Shown here: positions 21,076-32,147 of the stretch, piece by piece | How the letters are laid out: each line of letters begins with the position of its first letter | Numbering within the stretch: position 1 is the stretch's first letter | Assembly (NCBI RefSeq): GCF_025370935.1 | Contig: NC_133498.1 | Location: 10,387,394 to 10,451,393 of the forward strand | Direction of reading: 5' to 3' | DNA length: 64,000 nt | DNA from: Choristoneura fumiferana | Taxonomy: Eukaryota; Arthropoda; Insecta; Lepidoptera; Tortricidae | Translations under genes and position numbers: made by a program | Notes under the pieces: model-generated | Database searches by the model: none | The model's input: only the letters and a program-made list of their open reading frames with translations | What the model was told of the DNA's origin: nothing

Positions 21076-21213
21076 CTGCAGGGCACTACGATACTCGAAA
21101 CTCAAAGTTCGTGTCGTGCGATCCCTCTCGCTCTCGTATTAAATAGCATATATGTGTCAGAGGGACCGCACAACATGAACTTCGAGTTTCGAGTTTCGTA
21201 GTAGCCCTGCTGA
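21076..21213. mobile_element. Foldback MITE M1
   Basis: CAGGGCACTACGATACTCGA to CGTAGTAGCCCTGCTGA; same palindromic plan as 12712-12846 with the loop inverted. Confidence 0.87.
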
Positions 21214-21882
21214 CGCGTTTAGAAATCAACCAGATCCGCAGAGCAACACAGCCGTTCACCATGCTATGCTACCCACGTTATTTTCTATTTTTTATGGGTT
21301 GAGGATTTACGAGTACAACGGCAAATTTAAATGTTTGTTTTGGTTTTCTAACCTAGCAGCACCTACTGGTCGTTTTTTTAAGTTTAGGCTATCAAAGTAA
21401 AAAAAATATCTTACCATTAACAACTTGTAGTAGTATCGCGAAAAGTACCGCCCCGCGGTACTTCCGCCATCTCGTGGCCCCGGCGGCCATTTTGTGATGC
21501 ACCTGGTTGTCTATGGCCCATCCGCACTACATCTCTGACAATTGCGTAACGGCTCACATTTGTATCTGGAACAGAAAGGATAGTGTAAAAAAAAGGGATT
21601 AGAAAATCATTTCAAAAATACTTTTATTTTTAGGGATAACATCAAAGTTCCCGCGAGATGCAGTTGCGGTGTGCAGTAAGTAGCAAGTGTTTTTAAAAAT
21701 AACCGTGGATTCTAGAAAACCATACATAGGCTACTTTTATATAAATATAACACGGAATAAGATAGTAAAACGTAACGCCAAACGATTTTTTTTTATTTCA
21801 GGTCGCGTATGTTCGGTCACGTAATTTCTGCTGAGTACGGACTTTTTTTGGTTATGATAATGGGTTTGCATAATATTACATT

Positions 21883-22147
21883 TTTTTAATTCAGCTGGAT
21901 GGCAAACGAGCAAGTGGGTCTCCTGATGATAAGAGATCACCACCGCCCATAGATACCTGCAACACCAGGGGGATTGCAGATGCGTTGCCAACCTAAAGGC
22001 CTAAGATGGGATACCTCAAGTGCCAGTAATTTCACCGGCTGTCTTACTCTCCACGCCGAAACACAACAGTGCAAGCACTGCTGTTTCACGGCAGGATTAG
22101 CGAGCAAGATGGTGGTAGCAATCCGGGCGGACCTTGCACAAGGTCCT
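21883..22147 (-). mobile_element. R1-family retroelement
   Basis: T-run at the left, AGCTGGATGGCAAACGAGC, the conserved GCGTTGCCAACCTAAAGGCC, and TGCACAAGGTCCTACA at the right. The plus-strand ORF over it recurs at 47505 only because the repeat does. Confidence 0.85.
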
Positions 22148-22368
22148 ACACATGACTGGCACTGTAAACATTGTGTAAAAAAGAGTATTTTAGCTATTAG
22201 TGTTATAGATTATAGAGTACGCCTGCATGATATATAGTACAAAACTCTATTTTAGAGTACGGTTGGCAACCCTAGGTACGGAGCCATAAAAAATGCAGAA
22301 ATGTTTATAGAGAAACAGTAATCCCTCCAGTTCTGGCGGCGATTAGGTAAAAGAGTAGGTAGGTAGAT

Positions 22369-22463
22369 CCCGCTCACGCTTAAAACAGCTTAAAACCTTA
22401 AAACGAAAGTGAGAGGGACGATACGATACAAACTTCTATTTTCGAATTTCGTAGTAGCTCCTC
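22369..22463. mobile_element. Foldback MITE M1, right half only
   Basis: AAAGTGAGAGGGACGATACG then ATTTCGTAGTAGCTCCTCTG. The left half is lost or strongly decayed. Confidence 0.7.
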
Positions 22464-22628
22464 TGGTATTAATCAATACAAAAGCCTCTTTTCTTGACTT
22501 CCACATCTCTTTTATAGTTAACACATCCAAATTCGAAAATTCCTTACATAAAGCTGGACTAAACATTGACATACAATATTATATGCGTGCCTAGTTATAT
22601 TATGCATTAATTTTGTTAGTGTAGTTAA

Positions 22629-23110
22629 TTTTATTGTACATGCCTCACTTATGGGTGTCAAACTTGGCCTTGTACAAGCAAAATCAGTCAGAAACTAATA
22701 ACCTGCCAACGCAGTATGGAACGTAGTATGCTAAGTATAAGGCTAAGTGACAGGTGTAAGTCATCAACAATAAGGAAAAGGACAAAAGTTAGCGATGTAC
22801 TACTAAAAATAAAACGTCTCAAGTGGTCATGGACTGGACACATTATCAGAACAAATAGAGAAAAATGGACGAAGGACGTAATGGAATGGTATCCTAGGAA
22901 TGGAAAAAGACGAAAAGGAAGGCCAATAAAAAGATGGGAAGATGACTTACCGAAAGGATGGAGAAGATTAGCCCATGACAGGGAAGAGTGGAAGAAACTA
23001 GGGGAGGCCTATGCCCAAGGACAACCTGACCAATAAAATGGTTGCCGAATACATATTTACAATACCTACTACTTTTTGGTCAGAGAATAAAGGCTTTATT
23101 ATTATAGGTA
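22629..23110 (+). pseudogene. RTE-type LINE, C-terminal coding end and tail
   Basis: The open frame runs 22629-23036. It reads LTYGCQTWPCTSKISQ, then RSMERSMLSIRLSDR, LKWSWTGHIIR, RKGRPIKRWEDDL and WKKLGEAYAQ, ending just after. LTYGcetW, MERaML...LsDr, GRP..RW.DD and GEAYvQ are C-terminal landmarks of RTE-clade endonuclease/reverse transcriptases. The catalytic domains are absent; the insertion is 5'-truncated. A 3' UTR with AATAAAGGCTTTATTATTAT follows. The Met-initiated frame at 22716 is not a host gene. Confidence 0.88.
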
Positions 23111-23327
23111 ATTTTATTGTGTGTTTAATGATTAATTAAAATTGATCTAACATTTTTAAAACTCAAACCAATTAATAACTCTGACAAACCGCACATTAAA
23201 TGGTTACTACCTTATTTAATAAATTATTAAACAATAACAGTATTGGCGCGTGTCCACGGTGCAACCAATGTGGGGCGCGCGTCTGTTGAATAATAAATAC
23301 ATAACAGTCTGCGCGGGCGCAAAGCAG

Positions 23328-23521
23328 TGCCCTTAGTGTAACTTTTCGGTTACAAAATACGTCTCGATCGCGTTCGAGTTAAAATCTCAATTTGTATTGA
23401 AACACAAACATCGCAAACGTTCCGCTAGAGGCGCTGTTCGTGTTTCCATACAAATTGAGATTTTAACGCGAACGCGATCGAGACGTATTTTGTATCCGAA
23501 AACTTACACTAAGGGCACTGC
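23328..23521. mobile_element. Palindromic MITE M4
   Basis: GCCCTTAGTGTAACTTTTCG opens and CGAAAACTTACACTAAGGGC closes it. Inner arms ACAAAATACGTCTCGATCGC pair with their complement. The loop carries TTCCGCTAGAGGCGCTGTTC. Second copy at 37496-37682; a lone end lies near 32060. Confidence 0.9.
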
Positions 23522-24375
23522 TGGAAGTGGCTTAGTTATGGCCTTATCGTCTAAAGCATTCGGAATTCGAAACCCCAATCCGACCTCAACCCGACTGAGT
23601 TTCTTTTCGTTTCCTCTCAGTCGGGACTAACAGTATTTTCGGAACGATGTAGCAATAAAAAATCCGATTGCTTGCAAAAGTCTCCCTTAGCGTTCAAAGT
23701 CCGTGGTCGTTTCAATAAGAGCATTTGGCATGCTAAACTAAACTACCACTTGCTGAGCGGCCCGTCTGGCAGCTCGCCCTCTCTCCGTACACTTGTCACG
23801 AGGTGGTGTCTGGGAAGTTGTTTGATTAAAGAAGAAGGCAGGAATAGGGCAGACAGTAATATTTATTTAAGATAATAATAAAAGGGCACCTGCGAACAAA
23901 CAGACGCGGTCTTAAGTATCTAAAAGTTATGCTTTGACACTGTATCAACAATTATAAAAATACATAGTTAATCAACTTACGTTTCCGTGCCCAGTTCTTT
24001 ATTTATATAATTCAATGGCACTGAAGTCCAGCTGAAGGAGCTTCACTAATACACTGCAATTATTTGTAACTGGATAAGGATAAACCTTCCTTCGTATTCG
24101 TATAGGAGTAGTAAATTATAAGCTTGTTATAGATTTTTAGGAGATTCATAGGATCTAGGATAAAAGACAGGTATCTGTTCAGCTCGGAGGCTCTGAATAG
24201 AATGGCTACTTGACGTAAATCGAACAGGTGTGGAATTTAGAAAAGGAAATTTGAATATTAATGTATTTTTTCGAATATGTGCTAAACCAGACAGTACAAA
24301 TAGTTAGGAAGAAACGAGCTGTATGACACCTCGTTACAAATTGTAAGAGCCATCTGTACCCCTAGTGTATGATAA
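23522..24375. other. No gene recognised
   Basis: A 67-codon frame (23672-23875) has no family motif. The duplicated phrase CCCGACTGAG/CTCAGTCGGG at 23590-23630 forms a short inverted repeat. AT-rich remainder. Confidence 0.45.
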
Positions 24376-24415
24376 AAGAATTCTACGCAGACGAAGTCGC
24401 GACAACAGCTAGTAT
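24376..24415 (+). mobile_element. Lep1-like Helitron, 3' end only
   Basis: ACGCAGACGAAGTCGCGACA followed by ACAGCTAGTA matches the terminus of the 46710-46938 copy. Confidence 0.6.
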
Positions 24416-24617
24416 AAATAATAAATAAAAAAGCTCTTAATAGAAAATATTTATTAATTTAGTAATGAGAATTATATAGTGAATTAAATTTTATTAATGT
24501 TTATTGTAAATGAATTATAATTTGGAATTAATATTTGATTAGGATTAACTAACATAGTATTATAAGTGAACCTTGTTACTAACAAATTATGGATTTAATT
24601 GTCTGAAATAAATGATT

Positions 24618-24875
24618 GACGACCGGATGGCTAAGTGGTTAGAGAACCTGACTACGAAGCTTGAGGTCCTGGGTTCGAATCCCGGCCGGGGCAGATATTT
24701 GTGTGAATAACACGAATGTTTGTCCTCGGGTCTTGGATGTTTAATATGTATATAAGTATGTATTTATCTATATAAGTATGTTTATCCGTTGCCTAGTATC
24801 CATAGTACAAGCTTTGCTTAGTTTGGGACTAGGTCAATTGGTGTCAAGTGTCCATAATATTATTATTATTATATT
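24618..24875 (+). mobile_element. tRNA-headed SINE family S2
   Basis: The head GACGACCGGATGGCTAAGTG contains an A-box-like TGGCTAAGTGG, and the B box GGTTCGAATCCC lies about 45 bases on. The body contains CTTTGCTTAGTTTGGGACTA and the tail is ATT-repeat. Second copy at 62650-62925, split copy at 43185-43745. tRNA-derived, but not a tRNA gene: no closing acceptor stem. Confidence 0.87.
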
Positions 24876-25182
24876 TTAATTATTTCTATTTTTTATTTAT
24901 TAATAAAATCTGCGTCTTGGTGTAAACTGACTGATTTTAATGTACTGAATGAATGATGTAAGACCTAAAGAGCCCTGGGTTGCCCCGCGCAAGCCTTTCG
25001 TAACAGTGACGCAGGCGCACCGCTGTTTCGCGTAATGCGATTGGTTGCCCAACTTGTCATATCCGTCTTGAGTCATACGGATCTATCCGCTAAGGGGTCG
25101 ATTTTAGGTCAAGCCAACACATTGAGCGCTTGTTATTGTTTTCACAGAAGCATTTTTTCTTAGCAGCGGTGTTTTACAGTTT

Positions 25183-25288
25183 AGGGGGGCTACTGTGAAA
25201 TTCGAAAATCGAAGTTCGCATCGTACCGCCCCTTTCACTCTCATATTAAATAATATAAACGTCAGCGGGACGGCAAGACGTAGTATAG
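25183..25288. mobile_element. Foldback MITE M1, decayed
   Basis: GGGGCTACTGTGAAATTCGA and the family's TCGCATCGTACCGCCCC are visible; the right half is shortened. Confidence 0.7.
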
Positions 25289-25343
25289 GCCCTTGGTTAT
25301 CACGATCTCAGTTTAGTTTTTTTTTAATTAGCAATTTTTCAAG

Positions 25344-25637
25344 AAGTAATGGTGGCCTAGTGGTTTGACCTATCGCCTCTCAAGCAGAGGATCGTGGTTC
25401 AAACCCCAGCTCACACCTCAGAGTTTTTCGAAAATTATATACGGAATGACATTTGAAATTTACCACGACCTTTACGGTGAAGAAGAATATGGTGAGGAAA
25501 CCTGCCACACCTGCGAAGCAATTCAATGGAGTGTGTGAAGTTTCTAATCCGCATTACGCGCGGGAACTACGGCCCAAGCCCTCTCATTCTGATTGGAGGC
25601 CTGTGCCCAGAAGTTGGACGTGAAGATGATAATGATG
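25344..25637 (+). mobile_element. SINE S1, near full length
   Basis: AATTTTTCAAG flanks it at 25333-25343 and 25638-25648. Head ATGGTGGCCTAGTGGTTTGA, B-box region GGTTCAAACCCC, tail GATGATAATGATG. The duplication is exact, although the body shows more substitutions than the 19257 copy. Confidence 0.92.
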
Positions 25638-25746
25638 AATTTTTCAAGTGTTTTATAATGTTCGCGTTAATTTTCTTCACAAAGACAACGAAGATATAAA
25701 TTGCTTCTTTCCAACCGCGATTTTTACACGTTGGTTTTTATTAAGT

Positions 25747-25981
25747 ACTAGCTTTGCCGCGCTTCGCCCACGTGGAATCGGGTTATCGCGCGCTGTTCCA
25801 TCGGGAACGTGCATTTGTCCAGGATAAATAGTAGCCTATGTCACGCTCGATCCATAAACTATGTCTATGCCAAAAATCACGTCGATCCTCGCTCGGTCTC
25901 GACGTGAAAGACGACAATCATAACGAACATTCAAACATACAAAACATCACACTTCGCATTTATAATATTAGTTTGGATAGT
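25747..25981 (-). mobile_element. Lep1-like Helitron
   Basis: The complement opens near ACTAATATTATAAATGCG and ends AAAGCTAGT. It contains the shared GGCATAGACATAGTTTATGG block. Confidence 0.72.
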
Positions 25982-27239
25982 TTTTATTATAATACGTACG
26001 TCGTTAGGTAGCATACGACAACGTGAAACCGAAGAAGGAGTGTTTGGGGAGAACACCCTACAAGCTACAGCTAGAAGCATTTTTTCCAAAATAGGTAGTT
26101 CGACTGTACTACTAAATGTAATACGCCTTAAGACATAGGCGGGCCGTTTTTCCATCGAAAGGGACCTGCTGTACGGTACACGCGAGCTATGTGGGTCACC
26201 GGGCACCACCTGCCGCGCCGTTACTCGAAACATCTTGTGAGAAATCTATTATGAGGCGATTAGCTATGCTGTGGTTTGGCGATTGTGTTTGTAGTAATTA
26301 TGCGTTCGTATTTGTATGATTAAAGTTTTTTTAATAATAGTTTACACAAGTAAGAGTAAGACTTGTAGGAAACCATGGCGTTAGCTACCAAGGGCTAGGC
26401 GGGGCAGTGCCCGGGGCCCAAGCTCAGGGGCCCCTCGAAATTCTGCTTTATAGCTGATGATAAAGTTGCTTAGCATTTTTAAAGTATTTGTATATATCGT
26501 CGCTCGGCAGGCAAAAGTACTAAAGCGACACTTTGGCTAAAATGAGTTATGCATATCACCAGAATCAGCGAATTTTTCTGCATCCAACTGTCTAGGTTTC
26601 AAAGTGATTGGAGCAAAATTTAACTTTTTTTTGGCGCTTTAGTCTTTCAAAAAACGCTTAAATTTGGGAAGCAAATCACTTAATGCAGCATCACTTCATT
26701 ATTTTCATTTTAGTACTGTTACCTTTTTGCCATTTTAAGATTTACTGTCGTTCAGTCTTTTGCCATTTTCTAGTTTACAAATGTTGGACGTTTAGTATTT
26801 TGTGCAAAAAAAAAGAAAATACCTTTGTCACTTTAGTAATTATGCCCTCCTTGAGTTGAAGTTTTATACACCTTTAGTCGTTTGGTTGTATTGATAAGAA
26901 TTCATTTATAAGAATTTAGCTATTTGTTCTTAAAAACTAAAACATACGTTTGGCATTTTAGCCATTTTAACATATACAAAGCATACAATTCAAATAGGAT
27001 TAGCAAAAAACTTCACGAAATATTATAGATTTGGTGAAATTAGTCATTACCATTGACCTTTATCGTGTATTAAAAAGCGTTTAGTATATATACGTAGTAA
27101 AATATCATTGCAATTCGATGTTTGGTATATAGAAACATCATGTTTTCTGATTTATAACTTAATTTATAAATTATAATGAGTATTATTCCTTAAAACTTAA
27201 AGTTCTTTTTATGTTGCCAAAGGATAAAGAAAATAGTAT

Positions 27240-27366
27240 GTATGTCTGTAAACTCTTTATTGTACAAAAGAAAAGAAACACAACACAACTGACAAACTTT
27301 GAGATACTTGTGCAAAGGCGGACTTATCCCTTTAAGGGATCTCTACCAGTCAACCTCAATAGTAAA
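27240..27366 (-). mobile_element. LINE 3' tail fragment
   Basis: The complement carries GAGATCCCTTAAAGGGATAA and ends TTGTACAATAAAGAG. The same end occurs at 50876-51010. It lies inside the 5.06-kb TIR element. Clade not assigned. Confidence 0.6.
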
Positions 27367-27504
27367 TCTATTTCAAATTCAAAAATTATAATTTGATCGC
27401 TACGGTTCTGTTTGCATCAAATAAAGATGATGTTCGGCCCTATTTGAAATTTAGAGTAAGAAGTTTTAATTTGTTTTTATTAATGTTACATAAATAGCTT
27501 AAGT

Positions 27505-28795
27505 TTAGTCCAGTAGCCCCCCTCGAGTTGTCCCTGGCGCAAAGGTAGCCATCAAACTGGCCGCTTTACAACGTTGAATGGCGATAGACAATCTTTGCAC
27601 CAGGGTACGAACCCGCGTGGGCGTGAGACCCCCTTCACGTAATTCGACGTCCCACTTCCCCCGTTTTTTCATAATTCTCCCGTTTTTTGACCGCAAAATC
27701 CACCGCCGATTGCCGCGGAGTGTTCAGCTGAGGTGCAAGGCGGCGAAAGTACTGACGCACGTAACGTCCGACAGCAAACACTTCCCGTTCTCCATGGCAC
27801 TAAAGTTAAGCCATCTGGCCTTTGCTGTCGGTTCGACAGAGGGCCGGAGGCTCCAGAACGCAGAGGATGTTGGCGGATATTAAAGCCCTCTTCAGTATGT
27901 CAAAGAGAGCGTAGCGGCGCGGAATTTTCCTGAACACCGACGAGAACTCAACGCGTGAAATGGCCAGGGTGCGTACCGGTGGCTAGGTATAACAACTTTA
28001 GATATATTATTGGTCGTATAAAACGTTCAGTGGGTATAATGAATTATTGTATAATCTGGAATACGTAATACTATTATTATAATAATGTTTGTGCCAAAAA
28101 AGTAGGTTAGGTTAGAACTGCGACCCTATCAAGAAACGAAACTGCCTGAAAACTAGGATAGGTTAGAATTGCAACTCCAACGATTTCATAGAGAAAACTA
28201 AATTATATTATATCTACACATTATACTACTAAATACTTAATACTTATAGCATAATATTGTGAAATTATATGTTATTTGTTATAGCGACCATCTTAAGTCC
28301 TGATGCCATTTGCTTCCACCATGGAGCCGCAGATGCATTTATGAGGCACACAAACATCGCAGCCCAGGCGCGAGAGCTACTGCCACCCACAATGAGCCGT
28401 TGTCCAGAAGTATTCCCAAATGAGGAGCAAGCAAAGCCCATAACCACGCTCCCGCTTTGATTTTTGATACCGACTTCAGCCTGGCTAAATCCACTCTAGT
28501 GGCACACCCACCCACAAGTGCCAGAGCGTCTCTAGCCCCCACGACATCCCAAACTCGTTATATCAGCGGAGCCCGAGGCAGCGACGCTATTAGGTGTCGA
28601 GCCGTCCACCTCGCCAGTGCACCATGCACAGACGGAATGGTAACCCCATCTTCATGAGAATTTTTAATTTTAAGAGAAAAGGCCACTATAATAACTCCAT
28701 GTACTGATGTGAGGAAGACTGGCAAACCCACATTCTCCACACGCCGCAAACTGAGACCAAACTTGAACATTGGACTTGGTTGAATTTAGTAGTGA
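27505..28795 (-). pseudogene. QRGNAAS-type LINE relic, minus strand, broken
   Basis: Read right to left with frameshifts it follows the family order: GLSLRRVENVGLPVFLTSVH, then VDLARLKSVSKIKAGAWLWA and GILLDNGSLWVAVAL, INASAAPWWKQMASG, then past an inserted MITE (27986-28290) FDILKRALISANILCVLEPP, LLSDVTCVSTFAALHLS and finally QRLSIAIQRCKAASLMATF. The core RT is missing. Several stops and shifts make it dead. It faces the plus-strand relic 28796-29960 head to head. Confidence 0.78.
27986..28290. mobile_element. MITE within the LINE relic (TATAACAACTTTAGATATA ends)
   Basis: GGTATAACAACTTTAGATAT at the left, TTTGTTATAGCGACC at the right. The LINE reading resumes on both sides. Related ends occur at 29965-29990 and 30648-30676. 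Confidence 0.65.
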
Positions 28796-29960
28796 CGGGC
28801 AGGCTTGCTCCAGGTCGCATTCTGTCCTTAAGACTATCGAGTCCAAAGTATATGAGGCCGGTGTGTGGGGGGCCGTTCGCGTGTTAATGTCAGATGACTC
28901 GGTAGCACCTCCGGGTCTTGAGACGCTTGTGTTCTTGCGTACGAAGCATCCTCCCGCGTCCCGCACACTTACCCTCGAGAGCCGGATCGGTCCATTCAAG
29001 CCTTGCCGGTAAACTTGGAGGATGTGGTGCGAGCACTAGGGTCATTCCATAATGGGTCAGCCGTGAGCTTAGACGGAATTCGACCAGCTCATTTTCAGCT
29101 GGGTTTTGGCACACTGAGGGGGGTGTGAGGTCGCGATCCACAACACGCACTTTCGTCACGGAACCCGGAAATCCTGACTGTGTCGTCTTGAAGTAGGATC
29201 TCAAGAACGCGTTCAATACTGGCGAGAGGGATGTTCTGTTGGCGAGGTGAAAAAATACATTCCCACCCTGTACCTTTTTTTACACCAGGTCTATCATTCT
29301 CCTTCTAACCTTTTCTACGGTGATTTTTACCCATATAAATTAAAATACCCATCTCATCTTGACTCTGTTACTAATGTGTTTCGCAGTTCCAAAAATAACC
29401 ATTTTTTGGAACCATCCAATGGTTATGTTTGGGTAAAACTTCTTCTTTTGACGTCACACTTGAGAGATACAAAGGAGACTGTATTGAACGTGTCCCTTGC
29501 GGATGAGCAATGAGTCCAAGCGTCCTTGCCCATATGTAACGGTGGTCTCGGTTTGCGGCGTGCGGCGGATGTGGGCTTGCCAGCGTTCCTCGGATCGGCA
29601 CATGGAGTTGGTGGCCTTATCTCTTAAATTTTTAAATCTCATAAAGGTTACCATTTCGTATGTGGATGATGCACTGGCGTCACTGCACGGGGCTCCGCAG
29701 ATACAATGAGTTTGGGATGACGAGGGGGCTAGGGACGCTCTGGCACGGCCTATGAGTGTAACCACTGGGGTGGGTTTGGCCAGGCTGAAGTCGGCATCAA
29801 AAGTCAAAGCGCGAACGTCGTTATAGGCTTTGCCTGTTCCTTATTTGGGAACACCCTTGGACAACGACTCATTGCGGGTGGCAGTAGCTCTCCACCTGTT
29901 TTTGTTTGTATGCCTCATAAATGCAGCTGCGGCTCCATGGTGGAACCGAATGGCCATCAG
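28796..29960 (+). pseudogene. QRGNAAS-type LINE relic, plus strand, with reverse-transcriptase remnant
   Basis: Frames shift, but the order is collinear with the family: RVLMSDDSVAPPGLETLVFL and RTKHPPASRTL, then an RT motif-A-like DLKNAFNT, RVKKYIPTLYLFLHQVYH and SPSNLFYGDFYP, then QASLPICNGGLGLRRAADVG, LPAFLGSAHGVG, LARLKSASKVKA, LGTPLDNDSLRVAVAL and INAAAAPWWNRMA. The aspartate of motif A is kept, but the YxDD region is lost with a deletion after YGDF. It stops just after the point where the minus-strand relic is interrupted. Confidence 0.78.
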
Positions 29961-30025
29961 GGTGTGTTATGACCAGTATAACAACTTTAGATATAATATC
30001 ACATACATTATACCATCAATCAGGC

Positions 30026-30370
30026 CTACGCGTCTGTTCCAGACGAATTTTGGCGTGTTGCCTGTGCACAACGTCTTTGGTGGCTGACTAGACCGATGCG
30101 AGAGCAACATGTTCGTCCACATCTCTGACAAGAGAAGTCTGCGGATGTTGGTGCAGAACGGCCTTGGTTTCGTTTCTGTCTCTTGTCAGCAAGCAAGTGC
30201 ATTGAGCCAGGCAAGCCTTCATCACAATACTTGCGGCCCTCCAACACACGTCTGCGCCAATCAGTGCATTTTCCGCCAGCTTTTCTCAGTCTAGGTGGTC
30301 AATTTTGAAGACGGCCATGTCTCACTTAGCGCAGTCCTTAAATCTCAGCAAAGGTCTCACGACGTTTCAT
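30026..30370 (-). pseudogene. LINE C-terminus with a CCHH zinc knuckle
   Basis: The minus strand reads RPLLRFKDCAK, (break) EGRKYCDEGLPG, DKRQKRNQGRS and then ADFSCQRCGRTCCSRIGLVS with HQRRC. A C-x2-C-x11-H-type finger after a GRPxLRFKD block ends a class of non-LTR polyproteins (known from many invertebrates). Stops and a frameshift show it is dead. The short 73-codon frame here is not a host zinc-finger gene. Confidence 0.75.
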
Positions 30371-30390
30371 TTGATTATACCATAGTACTG

Positions 30391-30538
30391 TTAGTGGCTG
30401 TTTCACCATCCATTGATTAGCGTTAACCGCCGGTTAAATGTGATGCCGTCTCTGTCTATTCCTACAAAACAAATAGAGACGGCATCACACCTAACCGCCA
30501 GTTAACACTAATCAATGGATGGTGAAACAGCCCCTTAG
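30391..30538. mobile_element. Hairpin MITE, GGCTGTTTCACCATCC ends
   Basis: TGTTTCACCATCCATTGATT pairs with AATCAATGGATGGTGAAACA, and GTGATGCCGTCTCT with AGAGACGGCATCAC. About 148 bp with a short loop. No coding. Confidence 0.9.
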
Positions 30539-31660
30539 TATATTAATAGTTTGGTATATTACAAGTCCATGATATCGGATAGTTAGATCATGAGAATATA
30601 ACAAATGTTGTTGTACCAATAGTGCATTATATTTCTTAATCGTTATATAGACCAATAATATATCTAAAGTTGCTATAGCAACCATGACGCATCAGTTTGT
30701 TACTCAGGTTTCTTACTTATTAGGTACTTATAAGTACTATAATGTTGAATGAATTAATGAATGATTTATTGTATAAAATAGAAAAAAATTGTTCTGAACT
30801 TTTGTTGAAATGCTAATTAAAGTTATTACCTACAAAATAAATTAAGGTATGTTACGTATTATTTCATCCTTAAACCTAAGCGTATGCTTTGTATATACAC
30901 AAAAAATACTAGGACATGATAATAATAAAAATACCTAAAATTATAGTGAAAAAAAACTTTTTGTGCATTTAGTTAGAAATCAGATGGTGCTTTTGTGATT
31001 AATAACCTTATAACATTAACAAAAGTCTAGTGTTAGTAACAGTTAACGTTAAGTTATTGAAATTTAGCATAGATGATTAATATTTATTATTATTAATGAA
31101 TATTATTTATATAATTTCTGTTCAGTAGGTACTTTGGAAGATATTTTCCCTTGCGATTTGGTAAATCAGCATTACGAACAGTTTGATAAGAAAAAAAATG
31201 TGCGTAGTTAGTAAAAATATACTAAATTTATTGAGACGTAAAATCACATTAGTTAATTTGAAATATGACGTTTGAGGTAAATTTTTACGTTTAGTATTTT
31301 TGCCTGATTGCATTTGCTCGATGACTCGGGACAACTTACTAAAGCGACACTTATCTCCTAAACCAGTGGATTTTGCTATGAATTATTAAGACCTTATTAT
31401 AGTCTATTAAATTATGTGTCATATATTCCTGGAAATTTCAAAATTGGTTGTCTGGTTCAAAAGTTATGATTTTTTTTCGTAAAAAAAAAACTTTAAAACG
31501 CTCTCCTGTAAAGTTGACGAAGTGTCGCTTTAGTACTTTTGCCTGCCGAGCGACGATATAATGATTTTACTTCAAAAACCTTACCAGTTTTTGATAGCAG
31601 TGGGCCCCATTTTCTTATTTGCCCCAGGGCCCTAGGTTACTAGCTACGCCACTGTATGAA

Positions 31661-31990
31661 ACCAAAATTACGCGACCGAAAATACGCGACTCACAACTCT
31701 TTTGAGTTATATTGCATTCGTTTGGCTGCACCCTTACTTATTACACTTGGTTATTACTAACAAAAATAATTAATGTAACAATTAAATCATTTAAAACAAG
31801 TCACTAAAGTGATTTTACGAGTTGTGAGTCGCGTATTTTCGGTGGCGTAATTTTGGTTTCATACAAAACTGGTACCTACTGAGTTGTGTAAAATTCGTTT
31901 TATATCGCCGTGTGGCACAAACCGGACTTTTGTATTAAACCGAACGTAGCAGAAATTACGCGACCGAAAATACGCCACTCACAACTTAAG
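31661..31990. mobile_element. MITE M2, one half copy plus one full copy
   Basis: 31666-31700 carries only the ACGCGACTCACAACT end. 31815-31990 has both GAGTTGTGAGTCGCGTATTT and ATACGCCACTCACAACTT. The stretch between them is AT-rich and without features. Confidence 0.72.
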
Positions 31991-32147
31991 AAATAACGTT
32001 CGTTAGGTCTCACCATAACATTATAAGTATAAGTTTGTACAAAGAAATCTTACATACTTAACCGAAAACTTACACTAAGGGTACACAGGGATCAAATGGT
32101 TCGACTGGACTTATATGGTTTTGCGAAAAGAGAACAAATATATTTTC

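Larger units (their letters stand above)
26498..31555. mobile_element. 5.06-kb element with 36-bp terminal inverted repeats
   Basis: 26498-26533 and 31520-31555 are exact complements (CGTCGCTCGGCAGGCAAAAG at the outer part, then TACTAAAGCGACACTT). Both flanks carry ATAT, a possible short duplication. Subterminal regions repeat variants of TTTAGTATTTTTGCC in both directions (26620-26960, 31200-31330). No transposase was recognised: the core holds LINE relics. GGCGTTAGCTA (26373) and its near complement (31642-31652) outside the ends hint at an older host element. Confidence 0.8.

Noticed and set aside
21974..22237. Recurring CQPRGLRWDTSSA-type frames (also 47505, 11491, 9976, 3089)
   Set aside because: They track the non-coding R1 retroelement on either strand, carry frameshifts between copies, and match no protein family I know.
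22716..23036. 106-codon host gene starting at an ATG
   Set aside because: The open frame continues upstream without a Met into RTE LINE motifs and is followed by a LINE tail.
28457..29216. Several overlapping 60-109 codon frames on both strands
   Set aside because: They are pieces of two opposed, frameshifted LINE relics; no single frame is a gene.
30026..30247. Small host zinc-finger gene
   Set aside because: The CCHH knuckle follows a degraded GRPxLRFKD block, the usual end of a non-LTR polyprotein, so it is a LINE relic.
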